From Bacteroidetes bacterium GWF2_35_48 (GTDB lineage Bacteria; Bacteroidota; Bacteroidia; Bacteroidales; GWF2-35-48), in the NCBI GenBank assembly GCA_001769125.1, contig MEOG01000115.1, positions 47,133 to 111,132 on the forward strand: a stretch of 64,000 nt of DNA, given 5' to 3'. A program made the position numbers and the translations under genes. Position 1 is the first letter of the stretch. Each line of letters starts with the position of its first letter. The notes under the pieces are model-generated. The model saw only the letters and a program-made list of their open reading frames with translations, did not search any database and was not told where the DNA came from. Below are positions 33,318 through 46,077 of the stretch, piece after piece.

Positions 33318-36300
33318 ATGGCCAGTAAAAATAGCAACCAGAGAATATCTTTTTCCCTTACAAAGAATCAGTTAGATTATCCCGATTTCCTGGAAATTCA
33401 ATTAAAATCTTTTAAAGATTTTTTCCAGCTTGAAACAACACCTGAAAACAGAAAAAACGAAGGCCTTTTTAGAGTTTTTGCAGAAAACTTTCCTATTACG
33501 GACACTCGTAATAATTTCGTTCTCGAATTTCTTGATTATTATATAGACCCTCCCAGATACACCATCGAGGAATGTGTCGAAAGAGGTCTTACCTATAGTG
33601 TTCCGCTTAAAGCAAAGTTAAAACTGTACTGCACAGACCCCGAACACGAAGATTTTGATACCGTTGTTCAGGACGTTTACCTTGGAACTGTTCCTTATAT
33701 GACAATCAGGGGAACTTTTGTTATTAATGGTGCTGAACGTGTGATTGTTTCTCAGTTGCATCGTTCTCCCGGAGTATTCTTCGGACAAAGCGTTCATACA
33801 AACGGTACAAAACTTTACAGCGCAAGAATTATCCCCTTTAAAGGATCCTGGATTGAATTTGCAACAGACATCAACAATGTGATGTATGCTTATATTGACA
33901 GAAAAAAGAAATTGCCGGTAACAACACTGTTGCGCGCTATTGGATTTGAAAGTGATAAAAGCGTTCTCGAAATTTTTAACCTTGCAGATGAATTTAAAGT
34001 TTCTAAAACAGGTATAAGAAAAATTATCGGAAGAAAACTGGCTGCCCGCGTTCTAAAATCATGGATTGAAGATTTTGTTGACGAAGATACCGGCGAAGTT
34101 GTTTCTATTGAACGTAATGAAGTGATTATTGATCGTGAAACTGAAATTGAAGCCAGTCACATTGACGCAATTTTAGACTCCGGGGCAAAAACAATTCTGC
34201 TTCATAAAGAATCGCACAATCAAACAGATTTTTCTATTATTTATAACACTCTTCAAAAAGACCCTTGTAACTCAGAAAAAGAAGCAATTTATTATATCTA
34301 CAGGCAACTAAGAAATTCGGAACCCCCAGATGAAACAACTGCCCGCGATGTTATTGAAAAATTATTCTTTTCAGATAAACGTTATGATCTTGGTGATGTT
34401 GGTCGTTATAAAATCAACAAAAAATTAGGTCTTAGCATACCAACCGAAACAAAGGTTCTGACCAAAGAAGATATTATTGAAATCATTAAATATCTCATTG
34501 AGCTTATAAACTCAAAAGCTGATGTGGATGATATTGATCACCTCAGCAACAGAAGGGTTCGTACAGTAGGCGAACAACTTGCTAACCAGTTCGGAGTAGG
34601 TCTTGCTAGAATGTCCCGCACAATCAGAGAACGTATGAATGTTCGCGACAATGAAGTATTCACTCCTATTGATTTGATTAACTCAAAAACTTTATCCTCT
34701 GTTATTAATTCATTCTTCGGAACAAACCAGCTTTCTCAATTCATGGATCAGACAAATCCGCTTGCTGAAATGACTCACAAGAGAAGGATGTCTGCACTCG
34801 GCCCAGGTGGTCTTTCCCGCGAACGCGCAGGCTTCGAAGTTCGAGATGTTCACTATACGCATTACGGAAGACTTTGTCCTATTGAAACGCCTGAAGGTCC
34901 TAACATTGGGTTGATTTCTTCACTTTGCGTTTTTGCAAAAATAAATGAACTGGGATTTATTGAAACACCTTACAGAACAGTTGAAAAGGGAAAAGCCGAT
35001 CTTACTCCTTCGGGAATTAATTACTTGAGCGCGGAAGAAGAAGAACAAAAAATTATTGCTCAGTCAAATATTGAAATTAAAGAGGATGGTACAATAACCC
35101 AACACAGGGTTAAAGCAAGATCTGAAGGAGACTTCCCACTGGCAGAGCCAAATGAATTGCACCTTATGGACGTTGCTCCAAACCAGATTGCTTCTATTGC
35201 TGCTTCTTTAATCCCATTCCTCGAACATGATGATGCGAACCGTGCGCTCATGGGATCAAACATGATGAGGCAGGCTGTACCGCTCATCAATCCCGATGTC
35301 CCAATTGTCGGAACCGGTATTGAAGCAAATGTTGCAAAAGACTCAAGAATCCTCCTCGCTGCTGAAACGGATGGAGTTGTTGAATACGTGGATGCTGAAG
35401 AAATAGTAATAAAATACGTGCAAACTGAAGTTGATAAATTTATCTCTTTTGATAATCCTGTAAAACATTATAAAATTCCAAAATTCAAGAAAACCAACCA
35501 GAGTACTTGTATTAATTTACGCCCTATTGTTAAAAAAGGAGAAAAAGTAACAAAGGGAACCATTCTTACCGAAGGCTATGCAACAAAAAACGGCGAACTT
35601 GCACTAGGAAAAAATCTTATGGTTGCATTTATGCCATGGAAAGGTTACAATTTCGAGGATGCTATTGTACTTTCTGAAAGAGTTGTAAGGGAAGATTATT
35701 TCACTTCTATTCAAATTGAAGAGTACCAGCTTGAAGTTCGCGATACAAAAAGAGGATTGGAAGAACTTACTTCAGATATTCCAAATGTTAGCGAAACAGC
35801 TACCAGAAATCTTGATGAAAACGGTATTATCCGCATTGGAGCTAATGTTCAGCCCGGAGATATCCTTATCGGAAAAATTACTCCAAAAGGAGAATCAGAT
35901 CCTTCACCGGAAGAAAAACTGTTAAGAGCGATTTTCGGAGACAAAGCCGGTGATGTGAAAGACGCTTCATTGAAAGCTTCTCCTTCATTAACAGGAACCG
36001 TAATTGACAAAAAATTATTCTCTAAAACTCTTAAAGACCGTAAATCAAAAGTGTCTGAAAAAGGGCTTATCCAGAAAGTTGATGAAGAATTTGAAGCAAA
36101 AATCGAAGACCTCAACAAAAAATTGGTTGAAAAACTCTTTGAACTTGTTAATGGTAAAACATCACAGGGCGTAAAAGATTATTTCAACATGGATGTGATT
36201 CCAAAAGGAACAAAATTCACAATGAAAATCCTTCAGGATTTAAATTATCAAACCGTAAACCCTAACAAATGGACTACGGATAAAGATAAAAACGACCTGA

Positions 36301-37130
36301 TTAAAACAGTTCTTCATAACTACAACTTTAAACATAAAGAAATAGAAGGCGAATTCAAACGGAAGAAATACACGATTACTATTGGTGATGAATTACCAAA
36401 CGGTATTATTCAATTGGCAAAAGTGTATATCGCTAACCGCAGAAGAGTAAAAGTTGGAGATAAAATGGCAGGACGCCACGGAAACAAAGGTATTGTTGCA
36501 AAAATTGTACGCGATGAAGATATGCCTTTCCTCGAAAACGGAAATCCGGTTGATATCGTATTGAATCCTCTTGGTGTGCCTTCTCGTATGAACCTTGGTC
36601 AGATTTACGAAACAGTTCTTGGATGGGCAGGTAAGGCTTTAAACATGAAATTTGCTACTCCGATTTTTGATGGAGCAAGCCTTGATGATATCAACAAATA
36701 TACAGATATGGCAAAAGTTCCCCGCTTCGGCAGAACTTATCTGTACGATGGAGGAACAGGTGAGAAATTCGACCAGCCTGCTACTGTTGGTGTAATCTAT
36801 ATGATTAAACTCGGGCACATGGTTGACGATAAAATGCATGCGCGTTCCATCGGTCCCTACTCGCTTATCACGCAACAACCTCTTGGCGGTAAAGCGCAAT
36901 TCGGAGGTCAGCGATTCGGAGAAATGGAAGTCTGGGCACTCGAAGGTTTTGGAGCCTCCAATATCCTGCAGGAAATACTTACGGTTAAATCCGATGACAT
37001 TATTGGCCGCGCTAAATCTTACGAAGCCATTGTTAAAGGTGAACCAATGCCTAACCCCGGCATTCCTGAATCATTCAACGTTCTTCTGCACGAACTCAGA
37101 GGACTCGGTCTAAGCGTAAACTTAGAATAA
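33318..37130 (+). CDS. rpoB: RNA polymerase beta subunit
   Basis: 1270 residues from the ATG at 33318 ([12 protein letters not shown]). An upstream in-frame ATG at 33279 would start within the hairpin region and add 13 hydrophobic residues not found in the family. Familiar segments are the rifampicin region ([33 protein letters not shown]) near residues 470-500, the catalytic-centre [12 protein letters not shown], and the C-terminal [12 protein letters not shown] near residue 1047. The rifampicin region has the sensitive-type residues visible (Q-F-M-D-Q, H-K-R-R). Confidence 0.96.
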   Translation: MASKNSNQRISFSLTKNQLDYPDFLEIQLKSFKDFFQLETTPENRKNEGLFRVFAENFPITDTRNNFVLEFLDYYIDPPRYTIEECVERGLTYSVPLKAKLKLYCTDPEHEDFDTVVQDVYLGTVPYMTIRGTFVINGAERVIVSQLHRSPGVFFGQSVHTNGTKLYSARIIPFKGSWIEFATDINNVMYAYIDRKKKLPVTTLLRAIGFESDKSVLEIFNLADEFKVSKTGIRKIIGRKLAARVLKSWIEDFVDEDTGEVVSIERNEVIIDRETEIEASHIDAILDSGAKTILLHKESHNQTDFSIIYNTLQKDPCNSEKEAIYYIYRQLRNSEPPDETTARDVIEKLFFSDKRYDLGDVGRYKINKKLGLSIPTETKVLTKEDIIEIIKYLIELINSKADVDDIDHLSNRRVRTVGEQLANQFGVGLARMSRTIRERMNVRDNEVFTPIDLINSKTLSSVINSFFGTNQLSQFMDQTNPLAEMTHKRRMSALGPGGLSRERAGFEVRDVHYTHYGRLCPIETPEGPNIGLISSLCVFAKINELGFIETPYRTVEKGKADLTPSGINYLSAEEEEQKIIAQSNIEIKEDGTITQHRVKARSEGDFPLAEPNELHLMDVAPNQIASIAASLIPFLEHDDANRALMGSNMMRQAVPLINPDVPIVGTGIEANVAKDSRILLAAETDGVVEYVDAEEIVIKYVQTEVDKFISFDNPVKHYKIPKFKKTNQSTCINLRPIVKKGEKVTKGTILTEGYATKNGELALGKNLMVAFMPWKGYNFEDAIVLSERVVREDYFTSIQIEEYQLEVRDTKRGLEELTSDIPNVSETATRNLDENGIIRIGANVQPGDILIGKITPKGESDPSPEEKLLRAIFGDKAGDVKDASLKASPSLTGTVIDKKLFSKTLKDRKSKVSEKGLIQKVDEEFEAKIEDLNKKLVEKLFELVNGKTSQGVKDYFNMDVIPKGTKFTMKILQDLNYQTVNPNKWTTDKDKNDLIKTVLHNYNFKHKEIEGEFKRKKYTITIGDELPNGIIQLAKVYIANRRRVKVGDKMAGRHGNKGIVAKIVRDEDMPFLENGNPVDIVLNPLGVPSRMNLGQIYETVLGWAGKALNMKFATPIFDGASLDDINKYTDMAKVPRFGRTYLYDGGTGEKFDQPATVGVIYMIKLGHMVDDKMHARSIGPYSLITQQPLGGKAQFGGQRFGEMEVWALEGFGASNILQEILTVKSDDIIGRAKSYEAIVKGEPMPNPGIPESFNVLLHELRGLGLSVNLE

Positions 37131-37172
37131 ACAAAACAAGCAGGGCATAATACTAATTTGCCTTTGCTTGTT

Positions 37173-37200
37173 TAATTCCTAATTCCTAATTCGTAATTTA
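37173..37200 (+). repeat. Four heptamers taattcc between rpoB and rpoC
   Basis: Units taattcc, taattcc, taattcg, taattta in exact 7-bp register, 13 bp before rpoC. One of six heptamer arrays in the window. Confidence 0.7.
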
Positions 37201-37213
37201 AAATCTAAATAAT

Positions 37214-40200
37214 ATGGCTTTAAAAAAAGAGACTAAAGTAAAAACTAATTTTACAAAAATCTCTATCGGTTTGGCATCTCCAGAAGAAATTCTTGAACGT
37301 TCAAGCGGTGAAGTGTTAAAACCTGAAACTATTAATTACAGGACTTACAAGCCAGAAAGAGATGGTCTTTTCTGTGAAAGAATTTTCGGACCTGTAAAAG
37401 ACTATGAGTGTCATTGCGGTAAATACAAAAGAATTCGCTATAAAGGAATTGTTTGCGACCGTTGTGGTGTGGAAGTAACTGAAAAAAAAGTGCGCAGAGA
37501 ACGCATGGGACACATCTCCCTTACCGTTCCCGTTGCTCATATCTGGTATTTCAGAACCTTGCCAAACAAAATTGGTTATCTAATCGGACTTCCCTCCAAA
37601 AAACTTGATTCCATTATATATTATGAAAGATACGTAGTGGTAAATGCGGGTATCGCAAAATCTGAAGAAGTAAATTATCTGACGTTTTTAACAGAAGAAG
37701 AATACATTAACATTGTTGATGCGTTGCCAAAGGAAAATCAACTTCTTGATGATGCCGATCCAAATAAATTTGTTGCAAAAATGGGAGCTGAGGCTATTTA
37801 TGAGCTTCTTTCTCGTATCAATCTTGATGAACTTTCTTATGAATTAAGAGACAAAGCTAGCCGCGAAACATCACAACAACGTAAAACAGAAGCTTTAAAA
37901 AGACTTCAGGTTGTTGAAGCTTTCAGAATATCGAAGAACAGAAACAAGCCGGAATGGATGATTCAGAGAGTAATTCCTGTTATTCCTCCGGAATTAAGAC
38001 CTTTAGTTCCTTTAGATGGAGGACGTTTTGCAACATCCGACCTTAACGACCTTTACAGAAGGGTTATTATACGTAACAACCGTCTGAAAAGACTTATAGA
38101 AATTAAAGCACCTGAAGTTATTCTTCGTAACGAAAAACGTATGCTTCAGGAAGCTGTTGATTCTTTACTCGACAATTCAAGAAAATCAAATGCTGTAAAA
38201 ACTGAAGCTAACAGACCCTTAAAATCTTTAAGCGACAGTCTTAAAGGAAAGCAAGGTCGTTTCCGTCAGAATCTGCTTGGTAAACGCGTTGACTATTCTG
38301 CACGTTCTGTTATTGTTGTTGGTCCCGAACTGAAACTTCATGAATGCGGTCTACCAAAAGATATGGCAGCTGAACTTTACAAACCTTTTATCATTAGAAA
38401 ACTTATTGAAAGAGGAATTGTTAAAACTGTAAAATCTGCTAAAAAAATTGTTGACCGGAAAGATCCTGTTGTTTGGGATATTCTTGAAAATGTCTTAAAA
38501 GGACACCCAGTTATGCTTAACCGTGCTCCAACTTTGCACAGACTAGGGATTCAGGCATTTCAGCCAAAACTTATTGAGGGAAAAGCAATACAGTTACACC
38601 CGCTTGTTTGTACTGCATTCAACGCCGACTTCGACGGTGACCAGATGGCTGTTCACTTACCTCTCGGAAATGCTGCAATTATAGAAGCCCAAATACTTAT
38701 GCTTGCTTCACACAACATTCTGAACCCTGCTAACGGAGCACCTATCACAGTTCCATCTCAGGATATGGTTCTTGGCTTGTATTATATGACTAAATCAAGA
38801 AAATCTACTCCTGAACTAATTATTAAAGGAGAAGGTTATTCATTTTATGCACCTGAAGAAGTAATCATTGCCTATAACGAGAAAAAAGTCAACCTACATG
38901 CAATAATTAAAGTAAAAACCTGGGATGTTGTTGACGATATTCCTGTTTTAAAATTAATAGAAACAACCGTGGGTCGCGTGCTTTTCAATCAGGTTGTTCC
39001 GAAAGAATATGGTTATATCAACGAAGTTCTGACAAAAAAATCACTCAGGGATATTATCGGAAAAGTATTGAAAAAAACCGGAACAGCAGCAACTGCTAAA
39101 TTCCTTGATGATATTAAAGACCTTGGTTATAAACTTGCATTTCAGGGTGGTCTTTCATTCAATCTCAACGATGTTATCATTCCGGCTGAAAAAGAACAAC
39201 TCATTCAGGAAGGATACAGTCAGGTTGATGAAGTTTTATTGAATTACAACTCCGGATTTATCACTTTCAACGAACGTTATAATCAGATTATTGATATCTG
39301 GACACACACCAACGCGAAACTTACCCAGTTGCTGATGAAACAGCTTTCAACTAATAATCAGGGCTTCAACCCAGTTTATATGATGCTTGATTCAGGCGCG
39401 AGGGGTTCTAAAGAGCAGATTCGTCAGCTTTCAGGGATGAGGGGACTTATGGCTAAACCACAAAAATCAGGATCAACAGGTTCTGAAATTGTGGAAAACC
39501 CCATCCTTTCAAACTTTAAAGAAGGTCTCTCCGTTCTTGAATATTTTATTTCCACACACGGTGCGCGTAAAGGTCTTGCCGATACTGCTCTTAAAACTGC
39601 CGATGCGGGTTATCTTACACGTCGTCTCGTTGACGTTTCTCAGGATGTTATAATTTCTGAAGACGATTGCGGAACACTCAGGGGACTTGCAGCTTCTGCA
39701 ATTAAAAATAATGAAGAAATTGTTGAATCGCTCTACGACAGAATACTCGGAAGAACTACCGTTCATGATGTTTTCCATCCAACAACCGGAAAACTAATTA
39801 TTGCCGCCGGAGAAGAATTGACAGAAACGATATGTGAAGAAATTGAAGCATCACCCATTGAAACCGTAGAAATACGTTCGGTACTTACCTGCGAGTCGAA
39901 AAAAGGTGTTTGCGCAAAATGCTATGGCAGAAATCTTGCTACAGGTCGTATGGTTCAGATTGGCGAAGCAACAGGTGTTATAGCCGCTCAATCAATTGGT
40001 GAACCTGGTACACAGCTTACTCTTCGTACATTCCACGTTGGGGGAGCTGCTTCCAATGTATCCACCGAATCAAGCATTGTTGCAAAATACGATGGTGTTA
40101 CAGATATCGAAGATTTAAAAGTTGTTGAAAAAACAGACGATGCCGGTCAAAAGGTTCAAATTGTTATCAGTCGTTTATCAGAATTAAAAATTGTTGATAA

Positions 40201-41506
40201 AAACACTGGTATTACACTTACCACGAACCATATCCCTTACGGATCAAAACTCTACATCAAGAGCGGAAATGAAATTAAAAAAGGAGAACTAATCTGCGAA
40301 TGGGATCCTTTCAATGCTGTTATCATATCTGAATCTACAGGAACAATTTCTTTCGAAAATGTAATTGAAAATATTACCTTTAGAGATGAGGCTGACGAAC
40401 ATACAGGTTATAAAGAAAAAGTAATTATTGAGTCGAAAGACAAAGCCAAAAACCCCGGAGTCAGGATTATGGCAAAAAAAGAAGTACTTAAAATGTACAA
40501 CCTGCCCGTTGGTTCTCATATTATAGTAAATGAAGGCGATAAAGTAATGATGGGTCAGGTAATTGTTAAAATACCAAGAGCTGTTGGAAAATCTGGTGAT
40601 ATTACCGGTGGTTTGCCTCGTGTAACCGAATTATTCGAAGCGCGTAATCCTTCTAATCCTGCTGTCGTTGCTGAAATTGACGGTGAAGTTTCTTTCGGAA
40701 AAATTAAAAGAGGAAATCGCGAAATCATGATTAAATCAAAAGCCGATGAAATCAAACGTTATCTCGTACCTCTTTCACGCCAGATTCTTGTTCAGGAAAA
40801 CGATTACGTAAAAGCCGGAACACCTTTATCTGACGGCGTTATTACACCATTGGACATTCTCGCGATTAAAGGTCCGACAAAAGTTCAGGAATATATTGTA
40901 AACGAAGTTCAGGAAGTTTATCGTCTGCAAGGTGTAAAAATCAATGACAAACACTTTGAAATTATTGTACGTCAGATGATGCGTAAAGTGCTTATTGCAG
41001 ATCCGGGCGACACCAAATTCCTCGAAGGTCAAATTGTTGACAAATGGGAATTCATGGACGAAAACGACAATATTTATGGCAAAAAAGTTATAATTGATGC
41101 TGGCGATTCTAAAACGTATACTCCCGGTATGATTATTACCGCACGTAAACTTCGGGATGAAAACTCATCGCTGAAACGGAAAGACCAGAAAGTGGCTGAA
41201 GCAAGAGAGGCAATTCCTGCAACATCAAGCCAGATATTACAGGGTATTACAAAAGCTTCATTGCAGACTCATAGCTGGATTTCTGCAGCATCATTTCAGG
41301 AAACTACCAAAGTTCTTAATGAAGCAGCCATTTTAGGAAAAGTGGATACACTCGAAGGTCTTAAAGAAAATGTAATTGTCGGACACTTAATTCCAGCAGG
41401 AACAGGTTTCCGCGGTTATGATAAAATCATTGTCGGTTCAAAAGAAGAATACGAAAATCTTGTAGCGCATAGCAAAGGAATTAAAGTACCCGTAGAAAAT
41501 GAATAA
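37214..41506 (+). CDS. rpoC: RNA polymerase beta' subunit
   Basis: 1430 residues. First zinc site Cys66, Cys68, Cys81, Cys84 (CHCG, CDRCG); catalytic [12 protein letters not shown] at about 469-480 holds the three magnesium-binding Asp; the second zinc site near residue 890 begins at DDCGTLRGL and ends [14 protein letters not shown]; the trigger loop region is at [21 protein letters not shown]. The length is standard for Bacteroidota. Its stop is followed after one base by the ATG of a DUF3467 gene. Confidence 0.97.
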   Translation: MALKKETKVKTNFTKISIGLASPEEILERSSGEVLKPETINYRTYKPERDGLFCERIFGPVKDYECHCGKYKRIRYKGIVCDRCGVEVTEKKVRRERMGHISLTVPVAHIWYFRTLPNKIGYLIGLPSKKLDSIIYYERYVVVNAGIAKSEEVNYLTFLTEEEYINIVDALPKENQLLDDADPNKFVAKMGAEAIYELLSRINLDELSYELRDKASRETSQQRKTEALKRLQVVEAFRISKNRNKPEWMIQRVIPVIPPELRPLVPLDGGRFATSDLNDLYRRVIIRNNRLKRLIEIKAPEVILRNEKRMLQEAVDSLLDNSRKSNAVKTEANRPLKSLSDSLKGKQGRFRQNLLGKRVDYSARSVIVVGPELKLHECGLPKDMAAELYKPFIIRKLIERGIVKTVKSAKKIVDRKDPVVWDILENVLKGHPVMLNRAPTLHRLGIQAFQPKLIEGKAIQLHPLVCTAFNADFDGDQMAVHLPLGNAAIIEAQILMLASHNILNPANGAPITVPSQDMVLGLYYMTKSRKSTPELIIKGEGYSFYAPEEVIIAYNEKKVNLHAIIKVKTWDVVDDIPVLKLIETTVGRVLFNQVVPKEYGYINEVLTKKSLRDIIGKVLKKTGTAATAKFLDDIKDLGYKLAFQGGLSFNLNDVIIPAEKEQLIQEGYSQVDEVLLNYNSGFITFNERYNQIIDIWTHTNAKLTQLLMKQLSTNNQGFNPVYMMLDSGARGSKEQIRQLSGMRGLMAKPQKSGSTGSEIVENPILSNFKEGLSVLEYFISTHGARKGLADTALKTADAGYLTRRLVDVSQDVIISEDDCGTLRGLAASAIKNNEEIVESLYDRILGRTTVHDVFHPTTGKLIIAAGEELTETICEEIEASPIETVEIRSVLTCESKKGVCAKCYGRNLATGRMVQIGEATGVIAAQSIGEPGTQLTLRTFHVGGAASNVSTESSIVAKYDGVTDIEDLKVVEKTDDAGQKVQIVISRLSELKIVDKNTGITLTTNHIPYGSKLYIKSGNEIKKGELICEWDPFNAVIISESTGTISFENVIENITFRDEADEHTGYKEKVIIESKDKAKNPGVRIMAKKEVLKMYNLPVGSHIIVNEGDKVMMGQVIVKIPRAVGKSGDITGGLPRVTELFEARNPSNPAVVAEIDGEVSFGKIKRGNREIMIKSKADEIKRYLVPLSRQILVQENDYVKAGTPLSDGVITPLDILAIKGPTKVQEYIVNEVQEVYRLQGVKINDKHFEIIVRQMMRKVLIADPGDTKFLEGQIVDKWEFMDENDNIYGKKVIIDAGDSKTYTPGMIITARKLRDENSSLKRKDQKVAEAREAIPATSSQILQGITKASLQTHSWISAASFQETTKVLNEAAILGKVDTLEGLKENVIVGHLIPAGTGFRGYDKIIVGSKEEYENLVAHSKGIKVPVENE

Positions 41507-41507
41507 A

Positions 41508-41822
41508 ATGGAAGATCAGAATAATCAAAACCAGATAAATATTGAATTATCTGAAGAAACAGCACAGGGAATCTATTCGAACCTGGCTATCATTACACAT
41601 TCCAGTTCTGAATTTGTTTTGGATTTTGTAAGGCTTATGCCCGGCGTTCCGAAAGCAAAAGTTCAGTCACGGATTATCCTGACTCCTGAGCATGCTAAAA
41701 GACTTATGTTCGCGCTGAAAGATAATATTACAAAATATGAATCTGTGCACGGCGTTATTAAAAATGCAGATATCAACCCGAAAATTCCTATGACTTTTGG
41801 GGGACCCACTGCACAGGCATAA
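41508..41822 (+). CDS. DUF3467 family protein
   Basis: Small protein of 104 residues beginning MEDQNNQNQINIELSEETAQGIYSNLAIITHSSSEFVLDFVRLMPGVPKAKVQSRIILTPEHAKRLMFAL; this matches the DUF3467 family, always of about 100 residues and often encoded next to rpoC in Bacteroidota. Function unknown; the position suggests a role near RNA polymerase, but this is inference. An in-frame ATG at 41499 would overlap rpoC; I use the one at 41508, one base after the rpoC stop. No membrane segment. Confidence 0.85.
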   Translation: MEDQNNQNQINIELSEETAQGIYSNLAIITHSSSEFVLDFVRLMPGVPKAKVQSRIILTPEHAKRLMFALKDNITKYESVHGVIKNADINPKIPMTFGGPTAQA

Positions 41823-41945
41823 TTTTTTTTCAACACGAAGCAACCTTTTGAACTAACAAATAGTCTATTATTTGGTGTAAAATTTGTAATACATATTCTT
41901 TGTAATACATATCAGATAATAAATGTTGTACTTAATAACCAAACT

Positions 41946-42821
41946 ATGAAAAAATTATTAAAGTTATTCGTAATCGTTGTAATGATTGGCGCAGTTGTCA
42001 CATCATGCAAAAAAAGAGAAGAAACCCCACTCACCCCGGAAAGTGATTATCAAACGGGACAAGACGATGTTTTTGCACAGCAAACTGTTCAGAAAACATT
42101 TACATCTGTTAACAATTATGGAATTAATGATGATGGTATTAAAGGAGACAGACCTTACTACATTACAGTTGAAGGAGGAGTTGGTGTATGGCCCAAAAAA
42201 ATGACCATCAATTTTGATTTAATTACTGCTGCCGATGCTGCAATAAAAGAAGGTCGAAGCGGTATTGTTTATGCTGAATTCAGTGGTCCATGGAAAAAAG
42301 ACCCAGCTCCAAACACATCTGTTACTGTTACTTTTAATAATTACAAAGTAAACGGTATTCTTTGCGAAGGAACTGTTACCGTTACTTACCTCGGACAAAA
42401 TTCAGTAGGTGGACCAACTTTTAATATCAAAGCTACCAACATGAAATTTACATTTACAAATGGTGAAAACATGCTTTGGACAACTGATAGATCAATAAGC
42501 TGGATTGAAGGTTTTGAGCCTCCCGCAAATTTAACCTCGGATCAGATTTTAAATTATTTAGCTACTAATTACAAATATGAAATTTGGGGTACTAATTCAG
42601 GAACAAATTCTAAAGGTTCTGCTTATTCAGCAGCTATTCAGCAAACCAATCCGCTTGTTTTTAGATATTGCCCAACAGGATTACCTATTTCAAAAGGTAC
42701 CATTGTTATTACACAGAGTGGCGTTGCTAAAACAATAAATTTTGGCGATGTTGACGAATGTGATAACAAAGTAACAATTACAATTGGTGTAATTACAATT
42801 GACCTTACTCTTAGAAGTTAA
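41946..42821 (+). CDS. Lipoprotein of unknown function
   Basis: 291 residues with a lipoprotein signal peptide (LFVIVVMIGAVVTSC, lipid-bearing Cys21). The mature part is rich in Thr, Asn and Gly and in short beta-type strands (for example TVTVTFNNYKVNG and VTVTYLGQNSVGG), suggesting a beta-sandwich or small barrel exposed in periplasm or on the cell surface. No named family recognised. It is monocistronic and ends in a good terminator. Confidence 0.8.
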   Translation: MKKLLKLFVIVVMIGAVVTSCKKREETPLTPESDYQTGQDDVFAQQTVQKTFTSVNNYGINDDGIKGDRPYYITVEGGVGVWPKKMTINFDLITAADAAIKEGRSGIVYAEFSGPWKKDPAPNTSVTVTFNNYKVNGILCEGTVTVTYLGQNSVGGPTFNIKATNMKFTFTNGENMLWTTDRSISWIEGFEPPANLTSDQILNYLATNYKYEIWGTNSGTNSKGSAYSAAIQQTNPLVFRYCPTGLPISKGTIVITQSGVAKTINFGDVDECDNKVTITIGVITIDLTLRS

Positions 42822-42842
42822 AATAATTTTCCCCGAAAAAAC

Positions 42843-42872
42843 AAAAAACCCATCTTTTACGATGGGTTTTTT
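42843..42872 (+). terminator. Intrinsic terminator after the lipoprotein gene
   Basis: Hairpin aaaaaacccatc-ttttac-gatgggtttttt, a 12-bp stem with a 6-base loop that carries its own A and T runs, 21 bp after the stop. It can work in both directions. Confidence 0.85.
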
Positions 42873-42874
42873 GT

Positions 42875-42905
42875 TTTGAAATATTATTCATTTTCTATAC
42901 ATTTG
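42875..42905 (+). promoter_or_regulatory. Promoter of gmhA
   Basis: TTTG at 42875-42878, 19-bp spacer, TAcaTTTG at 42898-42905; a full match to the Bacteroidota consensus, 3 bp after the terminator and 17 bp before the ATG at 42922. Confidence 0.75.
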
Positions 42906-42921
42906 AAAAAAATCAAATTTA

Positions 42922-43509
42922 ATGACACCTATAGAAAGCATACATGCAAATCTAAATGAGGCGAGAAAAAATCTTGACATTTTTCTTACCGATGAAAATG
43001 CTGTGAAAAAAATTGCAGCAGCAGGAGATTTAATGGTTGAAGCAATTAAGGCGGGCAATAAAATTATTTCTTGCGGAAACGGCGGTTCTATTTGCGATGC
43101 CATGCACTTTGCAGAAGAGCTGAGCGGAAAATTCCGAAAAAACAGAGTATCACTTCCGGCAATAGCAATAGCTGACCCTTCACATATTTCTTGTGTTGCA
43201 AACGATTTCGGATATGAATTTGTTTTTTCACGCTTTGTTGAAGGTTTAGGTCAAAAAGGAGATCTTTTGCTTGCCATTACTACGAGCGGAAATTCAGAAA
43301 ACATTCTCAATGCAGCAGAGGCAGCGCATAATAAAGGCATGAACGTAATAGGACTTACAGGAAAAGACGGAGGAAAATTTGCGGCAATGTGTGATATAGA
43401 AATCCGCGTTCCCAATTCAGAATTCGCTGACAGAGCGCAGGAAATACATATTAAAATTATTCATTGCCTCATTCATTATATTGAACTAAAATTAAATCTC
43501 ATTTCATAA
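42922..43509 (+). CDS. gmhA: Phosphoheptose isomerase
   Basis: 195 residues, single SIS domain. Converts sedoheptulose 7-phosphate to D-glycero-D-manno-heptose 7-phosphate, the first step of ADP-heptose synthesis for the LPS inner core. Key segments are [46 protein letters not shown] and [10 protein letters not shown] with the phosphate-binding serines. It is in one unit with yifB (3 bp) and kdsD, so two of the three genes make LPS core sugars. Confidence 0.92.
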   Translation: MTPIESIHANLNEARKNLDIFLTDENAVKKIAAAGDLMVEAIKAGNKIISCGNGGSICDAMHFAEELSGKFRKNRVSLPAIAIADPSHISCVANDFGYEFVFSRFVEGLGQKGDLLLAITTSGNSENILNAAEAAHNKGMNVIGLTGKDGGKFAAMCDIEIRVPNSEFADRAQEIHIKIIHCLIHYIELKLNLIS

Positions 43510-43512
43510 ATC

Positions 43513-45051
43513 ATGCTGATAAAAACCTTTGGCAGCGCTGTTCAGGGCATTAATGCAACAACCGTAACAGTAGAAGTAAACATATTACAAGGCATTAATT
43601 TTTTTCTGGTAGGACTTCCCGATAACGCGGTAAAAGAGAGCCAGCAACGAATTGATTCTGCGCTTCGTGCGTATGATTATAAAATTCCCGGGAAAAAAAT
43701 CGTAATTAATATGGCTCCGGCGGATATTCGAAAAGAAGGATCTGCATATGATTTAACATTAGCAATAGGAATCCTTGCAGCATCAGAACAGATAAAAAAT
43801 GATTCCATTCATGAGTATGTTATTATGGGTGAATTATCTTTAGACGGTAGCCTGAATCCCATAAGAGGGGCGCTTCCCATTGCATTGCAAGCAAAAAAAG
43901 AAGGATTCAAGGGTTTTATTTTACCACAAGCAAATGCACGAGAAGCAGCAGTAGTAGAAGGTTTAGATGTTTACGGAGTTTCAAATCTTATTGAAGTAAT
44001 TAATTTTTTTAACAGAACTGCTTCTTTACACAAAGAAACCATCAATACCCATGATGAATTCTATACCAGCGCCAATAAACACGACATGGATTTTTCTGAA
44101 GTGAAAGGCCAGGAAACAGTTAAAAGGGCATTGGAAGTGGCAGCAGCAGGCGGGCATAATATTATTATGATAGGCGCTCCCGGAGCAGGAAAAACCATGC
44201 TTGCCAAGCGGATTCCTACAATTCTTCCTCCCTTATCTATAGAAGAAGCACTTGAAACAACAAAAATTCATTCTGTTGCAGGAAGAATTGCGCAAAACAA
44301 ATCGCTGATTACAACACGACCCTACAGGGCACCACACCATACTATTTCAGATGTTGCGCTTGTCGGCGGAGGAGCATACCCGCAACCCGGGGAAATTTCT
44401 TTAGCGCACAACGGCGTTTTATTTCTCGACGAATTACCTGAATTCAAACGCACGGTACTTGAAGTGATGCGACAACCCTTAGAAGACCGCGTGGTTACTA
44501 TTTCCCGTGCAAAATTCTCTGTAGAATACCCTGCAAGTTTTATGCTCATTGCTTCTATGAACCCCTGTCCATGCGGTTTTTACAATCACCCTGATAAAGA
44601 ATGCCTCTGCTCGTCGGGAGTTGTTCAAAAATATCTGAATAAAATTTCCGGACCACTGCTCGATCGCATTGACATTCATCTTGAAGTAGTACCTGTTCCT
44701 TTTGAAAAACTTTCCGAATCGAAACCATCAGAAACCAGCGAACAAATACGTGCACGTGTTATTGAAGCAAGACTTATTCAGGAACAACGTTTCAGCAATG
44801 AACAAGGCATTTATTGCAATGCACAAATGAATTCCAGGTTGCTGAAAAAATATTGCGAAATAGATGAAACAGGACAAGCCCTGCTGAAAATTGCAATGAC
44901 AAAACTCGGTTTGTCTGCCCGTGCTTATGACAGAATTTTAAAAGTATCACGAACAATTGCAGATTTAGAAAAAAGTCAGAATATTACACCCGCGCACCTT
45001 GCAGAAGCGATTCAATACAGAAGTCTTGATAAAGAAGGATGGGCCGGATGA
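43513..45051 (+). CDS. yifB: YifB/ComM-family Mg chelatase-like AAA+ ATPase
   Basis: 512 residues. The N-terminal Lon-protease-like domain ([37 protein letters not shown]) is followed by an AAA+ module with Walker A GAPGAGKT at 221-228 and Walker [11 protein letters not shown], then the C-terminal Mg-chelatase-type helical domain ([20 protein letters not shown]). In competent bacteria ComM is a hexameric helicase that helps branch migration of taken-up DNA. It is a general genome component here, placed between two LPS-sugar genes. Confidence 0.93.
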   Translation: MLIKTFGSAVQGINATTVTVEVNILQGINFFLVGLPDNAVKESQQRIDSALRAYDYKIPGKKIVINMAPADIRKEGSAYDLTLAIGILAASEQIKNDSIHEYVIMGELSLDGSLNPIRGALPIALQAKKEGFKGFILPQANAREAAVVEGLDVYGVSNLIEVINFFNRTASLHKETINTHDEFYTSANKHDMDFSEVKGQETVKRALEVAAAGGHNIIMIGAPGAGKTMLAKRIPTILPPLSIEEALETTKIHSVAGRIAQNKSLITTRPYRAPHHTISDVALVGGGAYPQPGEISLAHNGVLFLDELPEFKRTVLEVMRQPLEDRVVTISRAKFSVEYPASFMLIASMNPCPCGFYNHPDKECLCSSGVVQKYLNKISGPLLDRIDIHLEVVPVPFEKLSESKPSETSEQIRARVIEARLIQEQRFSNEQGIYCNAQMNSRLLKKYCEIDETGQALLKIAMTKLGLSARAYDRILKVSRTIADLEKSQNITPAHLAEAIQYRSLDKEGWAG

Positions 45052-45098
45052 TGATTTTCTTGGCTTTTTAAACAGAAAATTATAATTTCACAGGCGAT

Positions 45099-46067
45099 AT
45101 GAAAACACACGAAGAGCTGATATCAATAGCAAAAGAAACAATCACTACAGAAGCAAAAGCTTTGATGGGACTGGTATCTCTTATTACGGATGATTTCGCT
45201 GCCTGTGTTGATTTAATTTACAACAGCAAAGGAAGACTTATCATAACAGGAATAGGAAAGAGTGCAATTATTGCCAATAAAATAGTTGCTACACTTAATT
45301 CTACAGGCACTCCTGCGGTATTTATGCATGCGGCAGATGCTATTCATGGAGATCTGGGTATCATTCTCGACGATGATATTGTAATGTGCCTGTCCCGAAG
45401 CGGGAATACACCGGAAATAAAAGTACTTGTACCCTTAATTAAAAAATCGGGAAATAAATTAATTTCTATTGTAGGAAATTTAAACTCATTTTTAGCAAAA
45501 GAATCCGATTATGTTTTACCTGCAATTGTTGAAAAAGAAGCCTGTCCGAATAATCTTGCACCAACATCCAGTACAACAGCACAGCTTGTTATTGGGGATG
45601 CTTTAGCAGTATGTCTTCTTGAATGTCGTGGTTTTTCAACCGAAGATTTTGCACGCTTTCATCCGGGAGGTTCTCTTGGGAAAAAACTCTATATGCGTGT
45701 CAGCGATATTTATCTCAATAACAAAGCACCGAAAGTTTACCTTCATGATACTGTAAGCAAAGTTATCGTTGAAATTTCTTCAAGTATGCTCGGAGCAACA
45801 GTGGTTTTGGATGCATCGGAAAACATTACAGGAATTATCACAGATGGAGATATTCGTCGAATGCTTGAAAAATTTGAGGATATCAAAACCCTTACGGCAA
45901 AAGACATCATGTCTTTAAATCCGAAAACCATAGATAAAGATGAATTAGCTATTAATGCATTCAATACTATGGAAAAAAATAAAATAACATCTCTCGTTGT
46001 TGTGCACGAAGAGAAATACATGGGAATTATTCATCTTCATAATATTTTACAGGAAGGAATCGTTTAA
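45099..46067 (+). CDS. kdsD: Arabinose-5-phosphate isomerase (KpsF/GutQ family)
   Basis: 322 residues: an N-terminal SIS domain (GKSAIIANKIVATLNSTGTPAVF, SRSGNTPE) and a pair of CBS domains from about residue 210. It makes arabinose 5-phosphate from ribulose 5-phosphate, the first step to KDO, the sugar that links lipid A to core. Conserved histidine-containing segments HAADAIHGDLG and HPGGSLG are present. Next gene begins 10 bp later with a GTG. Confidence 0.92.
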   Translation: MKTHEELISIAKETITTEAKALMGLVSLITDDFAACVDLIYNSKGRLIITGIGKSAIIANKIVATLNSTGTPAVFMHAADAIHGDLGIILDDDIVMCLSRSGNTPEIKVLVPLIKKSGNKLISIVGNLNSFLAKESDYVLPAIVEKEACPNNLAPTSSTTAQLVIGDALAVCLLECRGFSTEDFARFHPGGSLGKKLYMRVSDIYLNNKAPKVYLHDTVSKVIVEISSSMLGATVVLDASENITGIITDGDIRRMLEKFEDIKTLTAKDIMSLNPKTIDKDELAINAFNTMEKNKITSLVVVHEEKYMGIIHLHNILQEGIV

Positions 46068-46077
46068 AAATATCAAC

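Noticed and set aside
45997..46077. Upstream ATG start for the DUF5686 protein
   Set aside because: Lies inside kdsD in another frame and yields no signal peptide; the GTG at 46078 yields a good one.
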